A stretch of DNA of 64,000 bases from Prostheceraeus crozeri (GCA_907163375.1 CAJQUW010001706.1:1-64000), one strand, 5' to 3'; shown: positions 36,214 through 47,960, numbered from the stretch's first letter. The notes: generated from the letters alone by a model not told the origin. Made by a program: numbers and translations.

Positions 36214-36384
36214 TTGAAAAAATAGAAAACACAAGATTTACGCCAACATGTTTCACCGCTCCAGTGGCTTCTCAAGGCGTTAAATGATACAATAAAATTC
36301 GAACTTTAGATTCATTTAACGCCTTGAGAAGCCACTGGAGTGGTGAAACATGTTGGCGCAAATCTAATGCTTTCTATTTTTTCA
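36214..36384. repeat. Near-perfect inverted repeat (2 x 73 bp) with hammerhead-like signature
   Basis: Left arm 36214-36287 and right arm 36312-36384 are almost exact inverse copies separated by 24 nt. Each arm contains CTTGAGAAG, CCACT/AGTGG and GAAACATGTTGG. This is the same order as the CTGANGAAG-stem-GAAAC signature seen at 22.5 and 31.8 kb, with two changes in the first core box. An outer CGCC/GGCG stem would close the motif. It is probably the fused ends of another Penelope-like element. Confidence 0.7.
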
Positions 36385-37555
36385 TATCAATTTACATTTG
36401 TTTTGATTCCGCTTCTTTATATATATATATGCCTATACATATACTTATATTAATATAAATTTGTCGTCAAAGGCGAAATGTACTAAATCAAAAACGTTAC
36501 CGAGCTATCAACTATATGTAAGTAAGTTGTGTTCATCGTTGAAGATTAAAGACGCGCAATTTGAATAAGCTATACTGGTTAGTTGCTCCTCGATTAAATC
36601 ATTTTCTCTGATCTTTTAAAAAATTATGAAAATACAGAGATATAAGATGCAGTCAATTCCTGCCAAGCTAATTCAAGTATCAATATTTCACTGATCTAGA
36701 GATGTACGCGGCTCGTCCAGACGAACCACGAGCCGATGCATTTTAGAAATGTTTAAACTGAGCCCACCTGAACCCTGCATTGTTGTAGCTGAGCCGAGAT
36801 GCAATTATCTTGGGAAAAGCATGCTTTAAATATTACCTGATAGGTCTGATATAAGCCGGCATTGTGCATGTATGTTCGCAAATGGTAGAACATCTCTGTG
36901 TACAGAAATAGATGCATCATAAATATATTGATGAAGACACATTCATTAATATGGATGCTACAGTCTTGATTTAAGTTAACAACTTTGCATTGCAATCCTA
37001 TGAACTCTCCAGGTTGCATGGATGCAATTCTCATACATATCCTGTGCTTATTTCCAACTACGCCCATTATCTTTCCAAATTTCTTAAGATACTTTTTATT
37101 TACCGTTATCTCCAACAATGATAAACATCTATTGCATGTAAATAATGAAATTTCCGGAAAGATGTTTAGAACTGCACTGGTTGCTCTTTGAGAAAAGGTT
37201 TGTGGTTGACACTGAATACTTTGTTTGCTGGAATACAGTTGTATTTAGAAACACCATAAATAGAACCAGCATGGTAGCACAAAATTCTTGTGGTGCTACA
37301 ACAAAAAGAAGGACCATCGAAAGGCTTCGTGTTTATTTTTAATTCGCTTAAATGTGTTTATTTAAATTATCGATTATTATCTAAACTGCTTATTTTGATT
37401 TTATTTAAATCGCAGGAATCTTATGGATAATGGTCCTTCATAAGTTATGAAGATCCTCTATAGCCAATCACGCTATTACAACACATTCATGAACATTATA
37501 ATGAATATTAATTACTTGTACCGGTATTTTACTTACTAATGTAAAGGTCTAGACC
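36385..37555. other. Non-coding stretch, nothing recognised
   Basis: Contains an (AT)n run near 36418-36430. The 121-codon minus frame at 36753-37118 has no recognisable domain. Confidence 0.35.
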
Positions 37556-38668
37556 TTCACTACAGCTACAACTACAATTGTCGATTGTCATCGTGTAAGA
37601 TGGGAGTGAAGAATGAAGCTTTGACGTCACTAGTCCTTCACGGGACGTTTCTGACATGTTCAGACTTTAGACGAGAATCCGGATGCCAATGATAATATTT
37701 TAAGTCAATCTGTACTCACTTCTATAAATTGTTCACCAAACATCTTCTGAAAGTAGATGACTACTATCAGTGTATGCAAATGGTGCACCTCAGAAAAGGT
37801 AAAAATGCCTTTAATCCATTGCCGAACAGCGCAGACCATAGAGTAAGTACATTAGATAGAATGGTAACTCCGCATTTATTAAATCCCTAATGTGTATACA
37901 CTTTCGATTTTATTAAATGAACTCGAAGGAGTATAATTGGTAATTGTTGCCAAATGTGAAATATGCAAATTTTGCAGTTGTGAAGTAATTACGACGGAAT
38001 TGAGTGATCATGATAGTAGTGTAGAAGGAATGATGGTATTTTACAGATTCTCAGTGTCATGACAGGTTTGGAGATTTTATGTTTGTTGAATTAACAATTC
38101 GGTCGGTTGCTACTTTCATGCTTAACCTCAAGAATGTATTTTTCTCAAGCGTGATCATATCACAAGGAACCTGCCACTGGTAGAACAAAATCACATAATC
38201 AAAGACAATGATTTCAATTAAGTTTAAAAGATGTAAATGGCTCCACATCACTATTCAGATTCAAGAGATGAAACATGCAATTAGTGAATCATAAGATCAT
38301 GCCGATGAAAATTGAATTAAAATCATGACATTGCAGCCAAGAAAGCACAATAAGATCGGGACTTTTTCATGAAGACTTCCATTAAAATACGGATCATGAA
38401 ATTCCCTTGATAATCAGCTTAATTTCCGCTTAGTTAGGATGCTTATTAGCAAACATTCATACCTTTTGATATCCAACTTGTTTCATACTACTTATGTAGG
38501 GACGTCATCTCGGTAGTATATAAATTTGCAAAATTTTGACTTTTTTAAAAGTGATCAAATAACTTTTTGGACCACGGGAACGCAATCTCCTCAAAAAACT
38601 GAATCTTTTCATATAAAGATTTTCACTGTATACAGATACTTTTGAGTCGACACTCTATCTATGTATCC
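37556..38668 (-). repeat. Dispersed repeat family 2, inverted copy B
   Basis: Reverse complement of 12512-13632, from CTACAGCTACAACTACAATT at the left to GAGTCGACACTCTATC at the right. By eye it is the closest copy pair in the window. It lacks the tandem second unit found at 13623. Confidence 0.85.
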
Positions 38669-39840
38669 CTACTCTATGGTGCAGACAGTTTACTATTTCA
38701 CAGACGAGAAGAATTCTTCATCTGTAGTTACAGTGTGGTCTATTGCTCTTTAGTCTGTGTCAATTTTCCTGTAAATTGCGTTCCTCAAATTATGATATGC
38801 ACATAAATTGACATGACATCATCGCAGTAGAATTCATTTCTTTCTCATTTCTTTCTTGAAAAATTGTTTCTCGCTGTTTCTAACTGTTCAGCTGTAAGCT
38901 TGTATAAGGTGCATGCAGCTTCATGAATTGAGTTTCACAAAATGAACATGAAAAATGCAGCCTTAATAATGAAGTGATGAAATAGCCATGCTACTAATGC
39001 TGATAATCAATTTGCAATAGATATCTGCAATTCATTAATTGATTGCCATAATAAAATAATTCCAATAAACTGATAGCTCCTTTGTGCAATGAGATTAATT
39101 AATTTCTCTGCCTAATTCAATTGATTTCAATTTTAGAATTCTTGTCCAAAAGTGACCAATTGAGTTAAATATTTACTTAATAATTCAGTTAATTCAGCAA
39201 AATTTATTTCGAAATGTAAAATTTCAGCAGCTATTTAAATTTTTCTTACATAATTCTGTCCTTGAACATCATAGATATGAGACTTTCAACACTCAAAGGA
39301 GAACAGATTGTAAAACGAACGAAAAATCACTTCCATGAAGAAATCGAAATCAGCGTGGACGTTGATTCGCTATTTTCTTCGTTTTCCAAATCACGTCTTC
39401 TGACCTCATGTTCTTCTGATCTGCTGATGGATTATCGACTTCTGTGGATATGTGAGTGTCTAAAAGAGTGATAATTTTTCTTTGTCAAGAATCCTCGCAA
39501 CCTCTCCAAGCACGACTCCATGGCTAAGAAAATGAGACATTTTAATATAAGGGTATTTCAGAGAAAGAGAGAATTTCAAGAACGCTTTCTGATTCCCCTT
39601 TCATTTGCCTTTTTTCTCTCCTTATTCAGAATAATTCCCGGATGAAATGTCAGATAGAGTTCCTCAAGAGAAAAAATTAAACCTTCCTCGCAATCGTTGA
39701 TGAAATAAAAGAACTGAGCATTCCATAGAAGACAAACATCAAAGACAAGTAGAGAAGTTAATCGTTCCTAATACATCTGTAATTGCAAGGAAACTAATAG
39801 CTCCAACAAGAAGATTAAGTAATTTAGCAGAAGGAAACTA
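38669..39840. other. Non-coding stretch, nothing recognised
   Basis: A 69-codon frame at 39262-39471 has no recognisable domain. No other signal. Confidence 0.35.
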
Positions 39841-39845
39841 ACTGC

Positions 39846-39916
39846 GTGTCTTGGTGGATTTGAACCACCGACCTCTGGCATTCTACGCCAACGCTCCACC
39901 AACTGGGCTATGGACG
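39846..39916 (-). tRNA. tRNA-like sequence (pseudogene or SINE head)
   Basis: Read on the minus strand it has an A-box (TAGCCCAGTTGG), an anticodon stem TTGGC/GCCAG with a 7-nt loop GTAGAAT (anticodon position AGA), and a T-arm GGTGG-TTCAAAT-CCACC with a good B-box. The acceptor strands pair poorly, and AGA would mean serine, which needs a long variable arm that is absent here (only 5 nt). It is therefore more likely a tRNA pseudogene or the head of a tRNA-derived SINE than a working tRNA. Confidence 0.5.
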
Positions 39917-40735
39917 AGCGACAGTATAACATGAATCATAAATTAAAGAATCTGGGTAATTCAAACAGATGGGTTCATCCCCAAGACAACATAGCATCAA
40001 CCGTCAAGCCAAACTACTGAAGCAGGATATCAGTAATTCAAAGCCAGTGTTATAATTTACATGTACGTATGCATATAAAATTTAAAATTTAACTTTAACA
40101 GAAAATTTAAGTTTTTCTATGCAAATTAATTTAGAAATTCAAGAAATTAAACAAAGACAAAAAATCGAATGATTTGAAGGGAAATTGAACATTGAAAGCG
40201 TCGGAGAAGTTGCTTGTCCCACGTAACGCACGAGTAGTAACCCCATTAGTTGGTAATGCTATCATTAGTAATGCTATCACGCATGTACGCATGTAGTAAA
40301 CTATATACTAGTCAGTCAACGATGCAGTAATGAAATTCTGGAAAAAATCTGCTTGTGTGTGGGTGTGTGAGAGAGATTTGTATTTCTTCTATAACAACCA
40401 GAATACATGTAACGCAATTCAGCAAAATTGAATAGACAATCAATCACAAAAGACAGAAGATGAAATTCTGCTCATCTTCGGAAACAAAGTGTTCCTTCGC
40501 AATGATGACCCACAGAAAGTAAAAATCAAGCACTTGGAAGGTCTTTGACGAAAGTGTCAGCAAAAGAGATATCATGAAGCATTTTTTAGCTGACGATGTA
40601 ACTCCTATGTGTATAAGATCATGCAAGTCAATGCTGACCTTCATCTTGAGAAGTCTGTCTTATATTTTTTTAAGTGCCTTGACTCTTCACTAGATAAGCC
40701 AGCGAAAGCGTGAGATGCATAGGCCACGGTGTACC
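39917..40735. other. Non-coding stretch, nothing recognised
   Basis: Contains a GT-rich patch (GTGTGTGGGTGTGTGAGAGAG) near 40355. No gene supported. Confidence 0.35.
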
Positions 40736-41195
40736 AGGAGTGGCGGTTTCATTTTGAAAATTTCCCATTATATTTCTCGACAGTTTCTGATGTATTTTTG
40801 CATGAAAATTTCGAAAATCACTATTTAAAAATCACACGATTAGCACTCTTCGAGAGAATTACGAAAATTCAAAATGGCGGACAGAAAAACCGAAACTAAA
40901 TTCTGGTGCAGGATGAAAAAATCATTTTGTCAGCAGTTGCCTATGTAATTTGACGCGCTCTCTTCAAATTTAATTGTCAACAAATCAGGCGACCAGCCCT
41001 TTTCGAGAAAATGACGAAAATTCAAAATGGCTGACAAAAAAACCGAAGCTGCATTCTGGGACTGGATTGAAATAATTCCCATCTATTTTGCAAAATGTTC
41101 CCTATGTAATTTGAACTGCTCTTTTCAAAGATAATTGCTAGACAATCATACGATTAGCCCTTTTCAGGAAAATAACGGAAATTAAACTAAATTAT
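40736..41195 (+). repeat. Degenerate tandem repeat, period about 152 bp
   Basis: ACGAAAATTCAAAATGGC recurs at 40860 and 41012. CACGATTAGCACTCTTCGAG, GCGACCAGCCCTTTTCGAG and ACGATTAGCCCTTTTCAGG recur in step, as does CCTATGTAATTTGA. There are two recognisable units with partial units on both sides, all diverged. Confidence 0.7.
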
Positions 41196-41349
41196 CGGCG
41201 AAAAGAACTCCAAGACTTGATGTTGATGCATAATGAACATTAAACGAGCCCCAGACTGCTGTTCGGTTATATAAAATGTATTCACCCATATATGTACTTT
41301 ATCAATGGTCTATAAGTGAATTTTGAATGGAGTTTGAATTTGATTTGAC

Positions 41350-41582
41350 TACACTGTAAACTGTAAACCGTAAATGTTTTCGCGATTTTTACAGCTTTTT
41401 ACAGTCTGAACTGTAAATTTCCGTAAAAACAGACGTTTGATATCTGATATGAACGGATTTTAACTGTTACGTCATCACTCATCACGTGGTTACGTCATCA
41501 TTTCAACAGATATTTACGGATATTTTCTGTGGACAGTAACGGTTATTTTAGCTGTTTTTAACGGTGTACAATTTACAGTGTA
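41350..41582. mobile_element. Small MITE with CACTGTAAA ends and TA duplication
   Basis: It begins (TA)CACTGTAAACTGTAAACC and ends GTACAATTTACAGTG(TA). Internal words TTTACAG/CTGTAAA recur on both strands. It is about 229 bp between the TA duplications and has no coding capacity. It is likely a Tc1/mariner-type MITE. The termini resemble those of the 1-kb element at 18935, but the interior differs. Confidence 0.65.
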
Positions 41583-42892
41583 GGCTAAGATGATCACTTT
41601 TGCGGGAAATTTACAAAAGGCTCGATTCTTAATATAAACTTCTATTTATATGACTCTTTTTATTCATAAGATATGATAAGTTTAGTTTTTCACACAATAG
41701 GTGCTATTCTCCTCGATACTTTCGCGTTGAAATTGAAGATAATAAAATATGAATATCTCACTTATCTGCTTGAATTTGTGTTAGAAGCTAATTCCCAAGG
41801 GCGTCAATCAAGCGACATTGCGCTGAGCTTTATACGATTGGAACTCGCTAAACTTGCTCTGAACGCTAAAATTTGAACTTAATGACTTTTGAGTTCAGTA
41901 TAGTTGATCAATGGTCAGGTTCAAACTTTGCAGTGAATTTCAATGCAACCGAATGAGTCTTCGTCTATTAATTAAGGTCATGTCCATTATTTGTAGGTAT
42001 TAATTACTTCAGAAACATATTTATATGCACAGCACTCTGTCTATCTCACGATTTTGCATTATCTTTGAATCTTGGGTTACCTACCTTACATGATTTCTAT
42101 TTGAAACTTGAATATGTAAACATAGAAATGATTATAACAAAAGATAGCGCCAGTGCATGAATAGACGAACTCTCACGAATGAAGCTGATGTCTTTCATTT
42201 GTCCTGCGCCTGTTTGACTATTTGTGCTAACGAATTCAAATCAAAGGTCTTAAGAGGGGCTTTTCAAAAAAAGCATGAAGGCCGAAAATGCCTCCTTGAT
42301 TCAAACAGATAGATTACATACTCACACAATTATAAAATTACATAAGTTGATTCTAAACACAATAATAATCAATGAAGCTGGCATAAACGGTTTCTCGGTA
42401 GTCATACTTTCGCCTACAACCCATCTTTCAGGAACCGACAAAATTTGCCAACGCTGCTGAGTAAAAGGAAATCATACTGATAACGTGCGCTCTTGCCGCA
42501 CTTCCCGAATGCAACACACTGTATCCACATGTCCGTATTTATTCCTTCAAAATATGGGAAACATGACTCTACATGTTGAAAGTATGATTTACATTAGAAT
42601 GCTAAACTGACATTAATGAATTTTGACATTATCTAACATTATTCAACAGCACTTGCTTTCACGCTCTAGACGGGGATGTACTACAATTAATCAACATCAC
42701 GGAATAAGTTCAAGATGGTTAAGATTCTTTTAACCAAATCTATAAACATCAGCTCCGTTATACCTAAATTCTATCATAGAAATTTATTTTCTCGGTAGGT
42801 ATACATTCAAACGAACTGCCGAAGTCTACATACATCAAAAGACATATGCCTGCCATGTCAACACTTAAAAACTTGGAATGCATTGCAGTTTA
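41583..42892. other. Non-coding stretch, nothing recognised
   Basis: Short frames at 41673-41876 and 42275-42460 show no domain. Confidence 0.35.
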
Positions 42893-42958
42893 TGTCAAAC
42901 CATAGACTCCTAGATATATAATGTATACATTATATATCTAAGAGTCTATGTGTCAAAC
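42893..42958. mobile_element. 50-bp palindrome flanked by a perfect 8-bp direct repeat
   Basis: 42901-42950 is an almost perfect palindrome with no loop (CATAGACTCCTAGATATATA and its inverse, one mismatch). TGTCAAAC lies immediately outside on both sides (42893-42900 and 42951-42958). An 8-bp flanking duplication fits hAT-type transposition, so this looks like an extremely reduced MITE consisting only of fused terminal repeats. Confidence 0.75.
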
Positions 42959-43030
42959 ATTGTTTGATAATATATATTATATATTATTATATATACACGT
43001 ATATATTATATTATTTGAAAAAGCTAGGCA
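42959..43030. repeat. AT-rich simple sequence
   Basis: TATATATTATATATTATTATATATACACG-type dinucleotide-like sequence adjoining the palindrome. Confidence 0.8.
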
Positions 43031-43267
43031 TGATTACTATTGTAGTGAATGCGTGCTATGATTCATGCACATGTAGAAGTCTGTGAAAGTTTCTGGTTAT
43101 ATACATAGATGGTGGTCTTTGTTTCAGTAGCCGGCAACAACGACGATTGTCTACTTATGCTTCTAAAATGTAATAGATAATAACTGTGTATTTAAGAGAA
43201 CAATGAACAATGACTGATTGTGTTAGTTACATAAGTTAAAGAGTCAGTGTATAAAACAAAAAAAAAG

Positions 43268-46085
43268 GAATTATAAAAACTAGAAATGCTCATAGTGAGA
43301 ACACTTTGGAATCAAATTAAAGGATATCTCTGATAGTAGAGTTTGAGTCATGGTGTTTCCCCTGTAACCTCTAAGAGATATCAACACACTCTTTATTATA
43401 GAAAAGTTAACCTTCCGGCGAATGTGGCCCATGATGTCACAGTAATTCTCATGAAAATTTTGGGAGAGGAGGTTAGCTAATCTTTTATGGATAGCTGCCA
43501 TTGGTCCGGTACTTCCAGTTGTAGTGAAGATAAGTGGCACAAACGAACTTTTTTTAATTTGCAAGATTCGATCTTCGTATTTAGTTTTCTTTTCTTCCTC
43601 GTGTTGCTTGAACAATTGATTTAAACTTTTATGTTGGTATGTTGTTGAATTAGGATTTGTTACCCTGACATCAAAAAATGTCTTCTCCATCCTTCCGCAC
43701 AATCCCCTAGCCGATACGTCGAGTCTTGCCATATCCGGATTGCCAGTTTCCGGATTGGATAAAGGAATCTCCTTCCACTGGAATTATTTCAGGCTCTACA
43801 ACGACATCTTTGCATTTTTCCCGGAGAAGTTCAGCTTCAGTGTCTCGTAGCATGTTATGTCTTAATGATGCAAATCCTCCTTTTTTTGTAATTTATATCA
43901 TGGCATGTATCATTCTTTGAGCCACAAACACATCTGTTGGGAATGTCCGAAATTATCCAACCATAGCGTAATTGAATGACGTCTTTAAATTCTTTCTTGT
44001 TAAGACAATATCCCAGAGATCTTATCGGTAAAGCGGTGAGCCATGCACTTCCACCCTTTTCACTGGCTAACTTCAATGCAACTTTCTGCTTTTCATCACA
44101 ACTGTCGATGATGTTGTCGAATTCTCCTTTGAAAAATTTATCTTTTTCATTTTTCATTTTCGTTTTCGAAGCTTCGATGTTTTTCATGTTAAGATTTTCG
44201 TATGTTTCCTCTTGCTTGCAAATAAGATCAGTTAGTGATGCAGTTATCATAGTAGAGGCTACATATTCTCTATCAGAGGAGACAACAGGATTAGTGATCC
44301 CCAATCCTCCGAATCTTGATGGAAGTGAAAGCATTCTTCTTTCTAAGTCCGATACTGGACGACCTGTGATGGCGGGAATGAACACATTTCTGATGGCATT
44401 CTCTAGTGGGATGAAATAATCACTCACATTACCGACAGTTCTCTGAATGAAATTCCACCGATGACAAAGTCCTTTCGTAAATCCGCAGAGCGCTGCTTGT
44501 GGGTCATCTGCAGCTATCTTAGCCATGTGCTCCACATCTGCTACCCATTTTTCTATTTTCCGTTTAACATAGATGGATTTGTAGGGATCATCTCCAAGTG
44601 CAGCTCCCAGATACCTTCCCCCAGATTTCATGATTTTTACGTCGAATCTGTTGAAAATCTGTTTTGCTTGTTCGATGTCTGTGCCATCCTTTAACAGAAG
44701 AACAGTTTTCAGTTGATTGGGAAAGTATCCATACAATGGTCCACGTTGAAGTAAATGTTCCCACCATTTTTTGATATCTTTTAACTTGCCGAGACAACAA
44801 CTGTCATCATTATACCAAATCTGCTTTGTGTTTTCGTCAGTAGAGTTTTCGCCAATTCTTTCACTAATGGTGACATACCCAACGCATAAAATGGCATAGC
44901 ACATGGATTTCCCTGTGTGCAACCTTATTCCGATGTAATAAAATTGACGGCCGAAGTATTCATTGTTTTGAAGAAGAGTTTCGCTGGAGTTTGATAGGTA
45001 TTAAAAAGGTAAGTATGAAACGCTGAGAAAATTGTTTTCATATTATTCAGAGCATCCTCACGATTCAGACAATTGAAGGCATTGGTAGCATCTACCATGA
45101 GAACTGCTTCTGTATTTGAATCACAAAATAACTTTTCTGCGGAATGAATTGATGCCTCAATTCCCGAAGGAATACCTGCACAGCTGTGCAAAGGTCCGCT
45201 TGCTTCTTGAATATCGTTTTTCAAAGTCCACGTAATTAATTTTCCCATTATTCTTCTTATGCGTGGATTTTTATCGTGGGCAATCAATTGACAAGTTTGA
45301 AATTCTGAGAGAAAGCTAGGACAAATTTGTTCAGTGCAAAGCCTCTTTGTCACATCTACTACTGCTTGACATAAATTGACTGAAGAAAAGCCAAATAATT
45401 TTCCTTAAATAAAGTCCGCCAACAATCAGCATCTACCTGAGTAGGTCCTCCGAATCCCTGCACCTTTTTTGCGGCATTTTGAACTATGGTAGCATCTACA
45501 TGTATATCCTCGAAGATAACTAATTCTGATTTTTTTGTTGTATTATGAATTAGAATGTCTTCACATGCCGGAGCTGAATGCTTTTCTAGCAATGCTTTCT
45601 TAACTTCTTCCGTCATTGTATGTATTGTATTGTATTTGATTTTTTATTTGACTTTGCGGATGGTTTCTGTAGCATTAAGGGTACAAATGCATGTACAAGT
45701 AAGAATGCTAAGCTTTCCATGCTGTCTGATACACAAATAAATTCAGTAATCGATATAATTCATCTATGAATGCGTTACTAGCTTTTCCTCTAGATGGAAT
45801 CAATAAGTTCTTATTCCATCTCGTGATCTTATCATAACAGTCCACCAGTTTATCTTTGATGGATTCCTTTCCTTTCAAAGGTCCCCAATTTATTTCGATT
45901 ACGGGAAGTGTTGTTTTATTTGATAATGCTTCATCGAAAGTTGATCATCGGTTGTTATCAGAATTTGAGCTTAATTTTCTCTGATAGTTATCTTCATAAT
46001 GTTTACGGGACTGTTCTAAGACTTCATCGATCGTTTCTTCTAGATGAGATGAAGATATATTTGTATCAGAATTCATTGTCATAAG
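43268..46085 (-). mobile_element. Fossil reverse-transcriptase retroelement with nuclease-like tail
   Basis: Minus-strand fossil of about 2.8 kb. Parts in order: an N-terminal region (about 45750-46085, with INWGPLKGK and LLIPSRGKASNAFIDEL); a linker and fingers region (45359-45616); an RT palm region (44925-45353) with LHSCAGIPSGIE and VDATNAFNCLNRE; thumb and connection (43870-44800) with CHRWNFIQRTV and LPSRFGGLGITNP; and a tail (43280-43732) with ARLDV and FFDVRVTNPN. It belongs to a large RT family that I know from cnidarian, sponge and other invertebrate genomes. The FDVRV box resembles a PD-(D/E)XK-like nuclease motif. The class assignment (non-LTR-like or other) is not certain. It looks broken, with several interruptions, and is not very old judging by how readable it is. 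Confidence 0.75.
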
Positions 46086-46718
46086 GATTAATTTACGCCT
46101 AGAGAAACAACTTAATTAGATAGTCCAGATAAAAAAAATCTGCTCATATAAAACTTATGCTTCTAAATCAATGGTGCAATAATGTAGGAATAATTGCATT
46201 ACCCTGCCGTCATTTTTCATTACTTATAACATAGAAATTACTGCTAAGATCATAGACTTCTAAATTGCAGAAGAATATTCAGTTACAGGAAGTCCATGGA
46301 TAGATGTAGATGTATATAAGTAGACAATGGAAATGCCACATGAGATTTCTCGTTAAGTACTCGTAATGAACAAATCGTCGGCCGCTAACGCGACCTCTGA
46401 TTTGTACATTGTTGATTAGTATAGTGCATGCGCATTTGTGCACTACAATTTTGTGTAACTCTTCCCAAAATTATTGCACACACTTGGTGCATGCCGATTC
46501 CTATCAGTTTTTACCAGCTCGGTCATCTTGATGAGTATTCAAATGATCAGGAAAAGGATGTAAAATTGACTACTTAAATACACCATTTTAAAAAGTAGTG
46601 TGTACTGAACCTTCCTTTGAATCTTCATATGGTATAATATATCACTGTGATTTGATTCGTTGACTCATACTTTATTTGATACTGTACTCATGTTGAAAAT
46701 CGAGGTACCTCGTTGAAT
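46086..46718. other. Non-coding stretch, nothing recognised
   Basis: AT-rich, no gene or repeat end supported. Confidence 0.35.
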
Positions 46719-46746
46719 TCAATTCAATTTATTGTATTCACAACAT
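46719..46746 (-). repeat. Possible LINE 3' tail
   Basis: On the minus strand: GAATACAATAAATTGAATTG followed by AATTC. This type of A-rich short-word tail is often seen at the 3' end of CR1-like LINEs. Only the tail is present. Confidence 0.3.
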
Positions 46747-47237
46747 GTTGCATGCATGTGACTGCAGCATCACTAACAACACCACTCTACTTGTCCATCG
46801 AGAGTGGTGCGTGATCGCTGCTGTCTCGCTGTGTTTTTGATATCTGTGTTTGCCGTCGGTCCTTTCAACCTATTCTCGAAATTTTTTATATCATTGGATT
46901 CCGCTCGTTCTCGTTCATCTTGCTACACAGGTTGTGTTGGTCATCATTGTCTCCTTCGTCGCCTATCATCGAAATAAGGAATATACACGCCGTTTGTCAG
47001 TGATCTCCTCTCACTTCCATTGCTTCGCGTCGGTGACATTGTCCAGTGGTTGGGTGGTGACGTTTCGTGAATTCTTTCTGTAATGCACGTGATTCTCGGC
47101 AATTCGGAGTAAGTGCGTCTTTTGACAGGACTTGCTTTCGTGCTGCGTAGTACTGTGGCTAGCGTTTGGGACTTACATCTCTGTGGTAACGGGTTCAAAA
47201 TTGAGGACGAACTTTTGCATCATTTTGCTTCTCTCTT

Positions 47238-47960
47238 TTGATGATGGTCACTCCAAAGCCTAATACACGCTCTGGTGCTATCTCAATGTCTCAGGCCGAT
47301 GAGTTGAAAAATTTGATCCAGGAATCTCGGGATTTTGTAATTACTGCCTTGAGATCAGACCTCCGTAATTTAGAAAGCAAATTGTCATCCCGCATCGATG
47401 CGATTGAGGTCTCAATAACATCTATACGGTCAGATCACACAGAGTTAGCCAATGATCTCGCTCTAATGAAGCGACATGTTGGTGAGGCAACACAGAGCGT
47501 TTTTGACTGTTGCTTGGAAGAGGTTCAAAATCGTACGGTGAGAATGAACAGTTTGATTTTTCACGGCATCCCTGAGAAATCTACTGGGACCATCCAAGAA
47601 AGGACTGATTGGGATAAGTCAAAGTTAAATGCAATATTTAATGAAATGAACTTTGATGTCTCTGATGACGAAATATCAGGCCATCGTCGAATTGGGAAAA
47701 GTCGCAGTGACGGAACTCGTCTCCTCAAAATACAAGTCCATGACCCCATTAAGAAAAGTGATATTCTGAGAAAGTCCAAATCATTACGCAACTCAGCAAA
47801 TTTTCGAAGAGTGTATGTGCATCACGATCTCACTCCTTTACAGCAAGAAAAGGAAAAGTTTTTGAGAACTGAACTGAAGCGACGTCGCGAAAATGGTGAG
47901 GATATTGTCATTTATCGCAATAAAATTGTGGCTCGTTCTCAATTTCAAAATTTTCATTGA
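47238..47960 (+). CDS. LINE ORF1 protein (coiled coil plus RRM)
   Basis: 240 residues. Residues about 15-95 form heptad-rich helix (DELKNLIQESRDFV; LRNLESKLSSRIDAIEVSI), a trimer-type coiled coil. Residues about 98-180 read RTVRMNSLIFHGIPE, then GHRRIGKSRSDGTRLLKIQV. This is the RRM-like RNA-binding domain seen in L1-type ORF1 proteins (FHGIPE and RIGK are its two conserved strands). The C-terminal part (about 185-235, FRRVYVHHDLTPLQQEKEK) is the basic C-terminal domain. The role is to bind LINE RNA as a chaperone in the ribonucleoprotein particle. Three Met codons (MMM) open the frame, so the exact start is one of these. ORF1 is intact and ends at TGA, 1-4 nt from the ORF2 frame. Confidence 0.85.
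   Translation: MMMVTPKPNTRSGAISMSQADELKNLIQESRDFVITALRSDLRNLESKLSSRIDAIEVSITSIRSDHTELANDLALMKRHVGEATQSVFDCCLEEVQNRTVRMNSLIFHGIPEKSTGTIQERTDWDKSKLNAIFNEMNFDVSDDEISGHRRIGKSRSDGTRLLKIQVHDPIKKSDILRKSKSLRNSANFRRVYVHHDLTPLQQEKEKFLRTELKRRRENGEDIVIYRNKIVARSQFQNFH

Noticed and set aside
39846-39916. Functional tRNA-Ser(AGA)
   Set aside because: The acceptor stem is poorly paired and the long variable arm required for serine is missing. Kept only as a tRNA-like sequence.
34062-43000. Upstream exons (TM1-TM5) of the adenosine-receptor-like gene
   Set aside because: I scanned the listed minus-strand open frames for TM3 DRY and TM1-TM5 motifs and found none that could be supported.
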